A DNA stretch of 64,000 nt from Chaetoceros tenuissimus (lineage: Eukaryota; Bacillariophyta; Thalassiosirophyceae; Chaetocerotales; Chaetocerotaceae): positions 1,736,001-1,800,000 of the forward strand of contig BLLK01000045.1 of assembly GCA_021927905.1 (NCBI GenBank), in the 5' to 3' direction. The translations under genes were made by a program, and so were the position numbers. Shown in pieces: positions 57,180 to 64,000 of the stretch. Position 1 is the first letter of the stretch; the number at the start of each line of letters is the position of its first letter. Below the pieces are notes generated by a model. It ran no database searches and was not told where the DNA came from. It worked only from the letters and a program-made list of their open reading frames with translations.

Positions 57180-59984
57180 CTAGAAGAGACGAAAGAATCT
57201 CTTTGAAAATCTATCATCCGTCAGCTTGCCAATGTCTCTCTCTAGGTTTGAATTTTGAAGTCCAAATGAAATGCTTGCATGATGGTTTTTACTCTTGGTC
57301 TCCATGTTATCCATACTTGACGTTGAGCTATCTTTATTTAAGAAAAATAGCCGAGTGTATTTTCTATCAACTAAGTCACCCAAGTCACTTTCTTTCTGTT
57401 TTGGTATTGATGCTACATGTTTCGCGCTTTTTCTTTTGGACATGAAATTGTGCCATTGTTGTGACATGGGAGTATCATCATGTTTGCTTTCACTACTGCA
57501 GCTACCACTTGAGTTGGAACCCATCGAAGCAGATCCAGATAACTCCCTTTCTGTTGTAGAGAAAGTTGAAACTTTATCTGTATCTGATGATTCGCCCGAT
57601 GTCGATTTGTGATTACTCACTTCGCCATCCATCGTAGAAAACGAGTATGTCCTAGAGGCAGATTGACTGATAGTTTGACTTCCTGATGGTCTACTTCTTG
57701 ATCGATATGAGTATGAATCATTCATTGAATTTGTATAGCTTTTCATGACATTCTTGTCCTGAAACATGCTATTTTCCTTCCGTTTCTTGTCATTGGAGAC
57801 CGGTAGGTCTGAAGAGAAACCCGAAAGAGAGACTTCAATACCATCACCAGTGTAAAGAATAGAGTCTTCAGACTTCGCCATTTGCGTCTCTCTTCTCTTT
57901 GTGTTTTTACCAATACTGTTGATTGAAGAAGCGTCTTCACTAAAATCGTGCAATCTTGAAATTGTCGATTCTGATCTGAATGTAGTACTACCGGACGAAA
58001 CAGACGATGAATTTGAAGAATCAAAAGAAAGTCTGTCTGCATTGTTGTATTTAGATGCGATACGAGAACCACCACTGCAAGTACTACTTGATACACGAGC
58101 CTTTCTCTTTATAAAGCTGTTGAAACGAATATGCTCATTTACCGACGACGATGTAGATTGCTCATCTTTTGGAACTTGGTTACGACCATTCTTGTCAATA
58201 CTCATTTGATACCGAGAAACTGGTGATGATAGTACTTCTCTATTTCTACCCATGCTGTGAACTACTACCTTTTCAGATGGAATTTTGTTCGAAATTGTAT
58301 TTGTAATTTTCTTCGATGATGATTTGGAAATGAAACTAGCATCATCACTACCTGAAATATATGGCATCATAGGATCGTGACTGAAAGTCTCACTGGATCT
58401 TTTTTTAATAATGGACTTTGCGATATCAACCTTCGTTGTTTTCTCGGGCGGTTTCAGGTCTTGTGTCACGTCCTTACTTCTTGTCCTTCCATTCACGATA
58501 TTTCTTGCTGTATTGATTACATTTGAATCTCTTCGCTTTTGAGTAGATGAATCCTTTTTCAGTTCTACTGGTTTTGGAGACTGAGTTCTTTCTTCTGAGT
58601 CTACTTCTTTACTCTTTTCAACGCCAATCTGGATGAGCTCACTAGTTTCTCCCACTTTGTTACTTTCGTCTTTTCTAAATATCTCAAGTAATTGATCTTG
58701 CCATTCAATGTTCGAATCATTATCTTCTCCTACTTTGATTTTCCCTCGAAAATTGTCGAAAAAATTGCTTACTGTTTCTTGGAGTTTGTTCACGGATATT
58801 TTTACTTCGTTGGAAGCATCAATGCTTAATGCATCTGTGCTTATTGTATCTTCTTCGTATGCTAAAGATGAATTGGATGCATATTCTTTGTTTTCTGTGT
58901 GCTGCCAATGATCACCCAGATCTTCCTCTTCAACTACACTTTCACTATCACTCAAGTTGCCAGTAACTTGAGTCTGATGAGAAAGTATATTCTCTTTATC
59001 AAAAGGATTGCTCTTTTCATCATGGTTCTGGTTGTTGTCAGAGCAAAGATGTTGTGGAGAGTCACCAATGACGCAAGTGCTTTCTTTTTTCGTTTGAGTT
59101 ATTTCAGAAGTCTCGCCACAATCTTTTTCAGAACTTGATTTGTCATTATCCAGAGCATTTTGAAATCTTTTGGCCTGTAAAGCCGCTAATCTATTCTTTC
59201 GCCGAAGTATCTCTTTCTTATAAATATCGGCTCTGCTTGTAATATTATCCTTGCTTTCAGATTTATGGATAGGACTCTCATTTATAGCTCTGCTAAATCT
59301 TTCAGCTTGTTTTGACGCAATATGTGAACTCCAGCTCCTCATGTATTTCATGCTATTATTCTTCCTGATTTCATTTGTGGCATTATCTTCATTTGCAGTC
59401 GGAGGAGATCCATCAGATGTCTCGCTTTGAAGTGTTGTATTAGGAGTTGGGTCAAAAGCATCACTTGCAGTGCCTTCGTATGCTGATTTATCAATTTCCT
59501 GTTCAAAATGTTTCTTGGAACCATTTATTTCCATAGCCTTTGATGCGATAGCTCTAGTAAACCTCTCAGCCTGCAAGTGTGCAAATGTATTATCTTTCTT
59601 TCGTACATTTTGATTTGGGCTCTTCCTAGATTCTTCTGAAGGTGTCATTGTACTCTCCTGTACGTTTGATGGTCGCTGTCTTGTGGGTGTTACAGACCTA
59701 CTAAATCTTGCAGCTTGAAGCGTGGCGATTATCGCTCTATTTTCCCTTTGCTCATTTGACATGATTGATTGCGTTGGAGTTATTGATTTACTACAGCTTT
59801 TTCCAATAGCTTTTGAAGATTCATTTGATTTCATTTCTCCTACTCGTACAGATGAAGATGAAGATGTTGTTGGTTTGCAATTCACAGCATGTTGAAAATT
59901 ACTTGGATAGATGTAGTCATTTCCTCCACAAAAATCATCACTGCCCCCAGCTCTTCTATAATATCTACCATTACTAGAGACCAT
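57180..59984 (-). CDS. large disordered protein with four LQAxRF repeats, array member 4
   Basis: Single exon, 934 residues, no leader. The N-terminal third has four spaced copies of a short helix: TLQAARFSRSV, HLQAERFTRAI, SKQAERFSRAI and ALQAKRFQNAL. The middle is acidic and Ser-rich with many [ST]P sites. Towards the C-terminus YTRLFFLNKDSS echoes KRLFYFNKLKA in the rightmost gene, and the protein finishes DDRFSKRFFRLF, probably a true end at TAG. The spaced amphipathic helices look like repeated binding peptides for one partner. No known family. Confidence 0.7.
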   Translation of the reverse strand: MVSSNGRYYRRAGGSDDFCGGNDYIYPSNFQHAVNCKPTTSSSSSVRVGEMKSNESSKAIGKSCSKSITPTQSIMSNEQRENRAIIATLQAARFSRSVTPTRQRPSNVQESTMTPSEESRKSPNQNVRKKDNTFAHLQAERFTRAIASKAMEINGSKKHFEQEIDKSAYEGTASDAFDPTPNTTLQSETSDGSPPTANEDNATNEIRKNNSMKYMRSWSSHIASKQAERFSRAINESPIHKSESKDNITSRADIYKKEILRRKNRLAALQAKRFQNALDNDKSSSEKDCGETSEITQTKKESTCVIGDSPQHLCSDNNQNHDEKSNPFDKENILSHQTQVTGNLSDSESVVEEEDLGDHWQHTENKEYASNSSLAYEEDTISTDALSIDASNEVKISVNKLQETVSNFFDNFRGKIKVGEDNDSNIEWQDQLLEIFRKDESNKVGETSELIQIGVEKSKEVDSEERTQSPKPVELKKDSSTQKRRDSNVINTARNIVNGRTRSKDVTQDLKPPEKTTKVDIAKSIIKKRSSETFSHDPMMPYISGSDDASFISKSSSKKITNTISNKIPSEKVVVHSMGRNREVLSSPVSRYQMSIDKNGRNQVPKDEQSTSSSVNEHIRFNSFIKRKARVSSSTCSGGSRIASKYNNADRLSFDSSNSSSVSSGSTTFRSESTISRLHDFSEDASSINSIGKNTKRRETQMAKSEDSILYTGDGIEVSLSGFSSDLPVSNDKKRKENSMFQDKNVMKSYTNSMNDSYSYRSRSRPSGSQTISQSASRTYSFSTMDGEVSNHKSTSGESSDTDKVSTFSTTERELSGSASMGSNSSGSCSSESKHDDTPMSQQWHNFMSKRKSAKHVASIPKQKESDLGDLVDRKYTRLFFLNKDSSTSSMDNMETKSKNHHASISFGLQNSNLERDIGKLTDDRFSKRFFRLF

Positions 59985-60278
59985 TGCTCAATTTCAATCT
60001 TTCTATTATAATACCAGTATGGGCTTAGGCATTGTACCTTTATAAAAATAGAATGAAGATAATCCATCGGAAATCGTTTCAGAAAAAGGAAAGAACACCC
60101 ATCAGCGATCAAGACTAAACTAATTTAGTAATACTACTTTGGAACTAACTGAAAAGAATCCTTTTCTCAAATCTATCCATTACATACTAAATCATACCGC
60201 TTGCTAAAAAACTATCTACACGATCTTGAAACATGAATATTTAAAAGTTTAAATAATAAAACACAAAAACAGCACACT

Positions 60279-61085
60279 CTAAAATAGGCCTTGGATTGCA
60301 GCGCCAACCTGCCTGTAGCTTTCAGCAAGAAAGCCTCCAATTGAAATTACACTTGCATCATCATCATCCTCGTCATCATTCTTTTTGGCACTTCTTTCAT
60401 CGTGATGTTTGTCATAACTTCTATCTCTAGTTTGAACCAAATGTCTCTCTCCAGTTTGGGATTTTAATGTATTCCTTCTTTCTACAGTACCACTCTGTTC
60501 TACATTGAATGTATCTTTTTGGTCAATCTTTGCCTGTCTAGAAGTTGTAAACATTTGTTCCTGAGCTTTTTGAGCCTGCTGAAATTTGGACTGTTTGTCA
60601 GATAAGAAAGAACTTCTGGTAGATGCCGATATAGTAATGTTTTCTACTTGTTTTGCTTTCCTTGTCACAGCATTTGATTTTGCAGTGTATGTGTCGGCTT
60701 TTTGTCTACGTTCCTTTGCCAATTCTTTCAACATTCCCTTTCTATCTATACTTTTTGTTTCGGCTTCTTTCTTATGTTCTAGCCTCTTCAAATTTTTTGA
60801 TCTTGACGTCTGAATTTTTGTAAGATACTGCGAGATGGGCTTATCCAAATTCACCGACAGTGGGGTTGGAGGTCTCAATCTCGAAGTAGTAGAAAAGAAA
60901 CTAGGATTACCTCTTCCTACGTCAACACTGACTCCTTCTCTCGTGGCATTTGATTCGCTTTCAAATGTACTAAGCTCTTGGTCTTGACGCTCCTCAATTT
61001 GAAAATTAATGTTATTGGCTGCATCATGAACGGACGACGCCTTATTCTCCATCTCCTTCTTTGAAACATAAGTTTCAAAATTCAT
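60279..61085 (-). CDS. charged helical protein with conserved-looking C-terminal helix, array member 5
   Basis: 268 residues, single exon, not recognised. The N-terminal half is polar; the centre is Lys/Arg/Gln-rich and likely helical (LEHKKEAETKSIDRKG; FQQAQKAQEQM). An acidic run DDEDDDD leads into ASVISIGGFLAESYRQVGAA and ends IQGLF. That last hydrophobic-amphipathic helix after an acid stretch could be a membrane-touching or docking peptide. A 208-base duplication lies just upstream, in its presumed promoter. Confidence 0.65.
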   Translation of the reverse strand: MNFETYVSKKEMENKASSVHDAANNINFQIEERQDQELSTFESESNATREGVSVDVGRGNPSFFSTTSRLRPPTPLSVNLDKPISQYLTKIQTSRSKNLKRLEHKKEAETKSIDRKGMLKELAKERRQKADTYTAKSNAVTRKAKQVENITISASTRSSFLSDKQSKFQQAQKAQEQMFTTSRQAKIDQKDTFNVEQSGTVERRNTLKSQTGERHLVQTRDRSYDKHHDERSAKKNDDEDDDDASVISIGGFLAESYRQVGAAIQGLF

Positions 61086-61714
61086 TTTGATTTCTATAGT
61101 TCACGAAGAAGAAGTTGGAGGAGAAAAAAAGAATTGTTAATCGATACAAAGTAGTTGAACACAGGTAAGTTAGGGATGTGACCACATTTCATTTTTCAGA
61201 AGAAACATTTTCCGAAAATTTGAACAACGGAAGACGGTTGAGAGTAAAAATTGAAGGAAAAGATTCTTTTTAGACTGTCAAATCCAACATTTTATGCTAT
61301 TTTGGTAGATATATGAGACTGACATCTCTGGGCCTGGCGAACAATGATGTACCAAATTTTCAAACCACTTCTTCGCATTTCGACATAACAAAGCTTTCAT
61401 TTTTCAGAAGAAACATTTTCCGAAAATTTGAACAACGGAAGACGGTTGAGAGTAAAAATTGAAGGAAAAGATTCTTTTTAGACTGTCAAATCCAACATTT
61501 TATGCTATTTTGGTAGATATATGAGACTGACATCTCTGGGCCTGGCGAACAATGATGTACCAAATTTTCAAACCACTTCTTCGCATTTCGACATAACAAA
61601 GCACTTTTTATTCTACACTACAATACATAAATATGACTATGATGATATATATATAATATCATGCATTCTATTATCTTTCTATAATTACCTTTCTATTACT
61701 AATTCTATTTTGTG
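61086..61714. other. intergenic region holding a fresh tandem duplication
   Basis: 629 bases between two leftward genes. Two-thirds is a direct duplication (61187-61602, listed separately). The remainder is AT-rich, with a TATATATATAA run at 61645-61656. Confidence 0.6.
61187..61602. repeat. 208-base tandem direct duplication
   Basis: Copies 61187-61394 and 61395-61602 look identical, with TTTCATTTTTCAGAAG at the start and CATAACAAAGC at the end of both. There is no spacer, no inverted ends and no coding character (a 65-codon frame through copy 2 is chance). This fits replication slippage or unequal crossing-over, very recent, or an assembly artefact. It lies 100 bases upstream of the gene starting at 61085. 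Confidence 0.95.
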
Positions 61715-63948
61715 TTAACTACGAGCAGATGAGTCATCATCCGAGACGAATGATTCAAATGACGCATCTTCACTTTTGCTTTCACCGAGTAGTGTTGATA
61801 GCTTCTTCATACTTTTGTGAAATAAAACTTTCAATGACGTCTCTTTTTCATCTAGAGAAGATGATTCAGAAGAGTCACTACTGGATAACAATGATTTCGT
61901 ATGGTATTTGATCTCTTCCTGCTCGCTTTCTTGTCCGAGAGGATTACATCGTACCATCTCTTTCGCACTACCATCTTTTCTTCTGTGTTTGTTTTGATCT
62001 AGAGTCTCTTCATGTATAGTTTCTCTTTCTGAATCTGATCTTGCAGCAATACTTTTTCTGTCTGAGATTCTTGAAGAGAGTTTCGTAGAAAATTGAACTT
62101 CATCTTGCTGTGTTGTAGTAGCTACTACATTGTGTGTAGACAATGACACAGAGGGATCTACAGAACGCTCTTTTCCCCTTGACTTTGATTGTACACTCTT
62201 CTTCTCTTCTTCGCCATATACCAAAACTTGGTTTGGGATATCACTAACTTGCATAGTAGCTACTTCATCAACTCCGGCCTGAAATACTGACTCTTGCGTC
62301 GAATGTCCGTGTTCTTTCTGCAGTAGCTTAGATACAACCGTATCTATCTCTTCGTGACTCTGTATGAAAATTTGTTTCGGTATTTTATCGGGTAAGTTGG
62401 GTTCAGAAATAATCGTCATTAACATCTCTTGTATTGGATCAGTTCGATTTCTGGATGATTCTTTCTGCAGAACTGACTTGAGTCTTCCGTCCTCGATATC
62501 AGTGTCTTCTTGATGCTTCTTCGTGTCTGCTTTCATAATTTCGTTTGTGAAAAAGCTATGAGCAGCTCTAAAGTTATCAATGAAGGCATTTTTCTTCGTT
62601 TCATTTTCATTGACATCCACCTTCATCGGTTCATCTTCGTTATTAAGCTCAATCTCGGTCCTCTGTGTATTTGCCTTTTCTAGTGTGAAAAAGCTTTGAG
62701 CTGCTCTAAAGTTGTCAAGAAGGAAGTTTTCCCTTCTTTCTGAACCAATATCGAAGTCCTCCTCTGTATTTGCAGACTTCTTTTGCTGATCGTCAAGTCT
62801 TTTGTAAGATCTTGCCCTAGAAAGCAGTTCCTTCCTTCGAGCTGTGTTCCTTTTCTTCATCTCTTCCTGATTTCCGGTCTCTTCGTCATGTTTTGGCACT
62901 GCGTAGAAAGTTCGAGGCTCTATGCTTTCATGGAATCGACTCTTCCGACTGCTATATTCCTTCACATGATTGAGAAGTGTCGTTCTCTCTTTTATGACGG
63001 ACTTCTTTGTGCGTTCAAGTTCCATTCTTCTTTTTTCATTCCTCAATTTCCTCAGTATATTTTGTCTATCTTCGTCAGATGATTTCTTCTGAAAATTATT
63101 GAAAGAACTTGCACGTTCCTCTTTCGAGATTGGCGAACAAACCGTTGATTTTGGTATATCCTCGCTCTGGGGGTCATTCTTGGCAGCTTTCAACTTGTTA
63201 AAGTAGAAGAGTCTCTTTGATGGAGTTACTTCGAAGGGAGACTTTAGCTGGTTTGTAACAATAACTCTGCCTGCAGGTTTTGGAGTATTGGATACAAAGT
63301 TGCGTACGGATGCAGTTGTGTTTGTGGTAACCAACGTCCTATCTGAACTCGAATGCAAGGCAATCATTCTCTTCAAAGCCATGTCTTCGCTCTCCTTTTC
63401 CTTCCAATTCTTGGAATTGTTTTGCCCAGAAGCATCGATATTCATTTTCGGAACTGACCTTAAGGCACAGGCTGCCTTATGGTCGAAAGCGGCCATAGCA
63501 GATGCATACGATGAAATCACGTTCTTTTTCGGTTGTTTTGTCTCTGGTTGTATCGCTGTATATTTATGCGAATGGATTGTAGCCTTTCTAGATTTGATTA
63601 CATATTTTCTCATTTCAGACATTAACAAGCTTCGACTCTCATATTCTTGAGAAGAATCTGCAGTGAGTTTGGTTTCTTTTTCCACTGAAGACGACCTTTC
63701 ACTTGGGGTAAAAACTGACACTGGGGTCTCATCCTCCTTTATAGTTTCTTCGGTACTACTTCTTGTTTGTTCAGAGTTGAGGGAATCAACTGGAACATGA
63801 TGTGAAGTCTGAGAAATTTCTTCATCTTGTCTTGTCTCTGTATTTTTTTGTGCTGGTTCTTTCGCACTTTCCACTACCCTTCCAATTTCAACCGTTTTGC
63901 TCTTGTAAATTTGCAATTCATGTTGCTTGGGATCTTCTCCTCTCATCC
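61715..63948 (-). CDS. large charged protein with DNFRAAxSFF repeats, array member 6, 5' end probably outside
   Basis: At least 743 residues. The visible coding sequence begins at MRGEDPKQHEL (63946); just ahead of it TTGCAG-GG could be an acceptor, so earlier exons may lie beyond the window. Features: SYASAMAAFDHKAACAL; KRLFYFNKLKA (shared with array member 4); a KLRNEKRRMELERTKK coiled-coil-like stretch; RRKELLSRARSYKRLDDQ; and two copies of DNFRAA[QH]SFFT about 45 residues apart. The tail is acidic and Ser-rich. No known domain. It probably shares a function with its left-hand neighbours. Confidence 0.65.
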
Positions 63949-64000
63949 CTGCAAGTAAGCCTAACTCTATATCAGTAAACTATGAAAATGAAAAAGGATT

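Noticed and set aside
61521-61718. 65-codon open frame in the tandem duplication
   Set aside because: Arises from the duplicated noncoding sequence; the first copy has no matching extended frame.
1-64000. tRNA, rRNA or transposon genes
   Set aside because: I looked for B-box-like GTTCGAATC and reverse-transcriptase or transposase motifs; the few box-like strings (for example near 9,865) lie inside coding sequence, and no element ends were seen.

Overview
The window looks like nuclear DNA of a centric diatom. Intron-poor genes carry short introns of about 65-110 bases with GTAAGT-type donors. There is a fucoxanthin chlorophyll a/c protein, several plastid presequences with a signal peptide followed by a phenylalanine after the cleavage site, a giant Pro-Ser-rich (PSxxPS) surface protein, and an intraflagellar transport gene. 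The last fits a lineage with flagellated gametes rather than a pennate diatom. Species cannot be named from sequence alone.

Layout. 1-14,382 (minus): eight exons of one giant secreted or surface-anchored modular lectin-like protein, at least about 4,613 residues, still open at the left edge. 15,286-19,525 (plus): a C2CD5-type C2-domain protein. 19,594-21,354 (minus): an S28 serine peptidase. 21,825-23,583 (plus): a UMF1/Atg22-like transporter. 24,487-29,548: a TBL/PC-esterase-like gene and a phytase/esterase-like beta-propeller gene, each with an in-frame TAG in otherwise intact coding sequence; the second also has a late frame change. 29,670-33,062 (minus): IFT54 with a duplicated N-terminal domain, then a farnesyl-diphosphate-synthase-like gene with a membrane anchor.

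33,406-49,756 is rich in plastid-directed genes: a twin-Arg thylakoid-lumen protein, a lumenal LTO1-type thioredoxin, a plastid front-end desaturase, a fucoxanthin chlorophyll protein, a thioredoxin fusion and a nuclear ClpC-like Hsp100. Interspersed are an RRM-FtsJ methyltransferase, a pentameric ligand-gated channel homologue and a HEATR3/SYO1-like ribosomal-protein chaperone. Five pairs in this stretch and its edges are head-to-head over 328-492 bases.

49,844-64,000 is entirely minus strand: a CRAL-TRIO protein followed by six low-complexity, Ser/Lys/Glu-rich proteins that resemble no family I know. They share short motifs (for example RKxYIxEK, Ser-Tyr-Asp tails, RLF[FY][FL]NK) and have internal repeats (LQAxRF, DNFRAAxSFF, SFSPPNID). 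This array and the giant lectin-like gene are the strongest candidates for undescribed biology. All calls come from reading the sequence; no database search was run.
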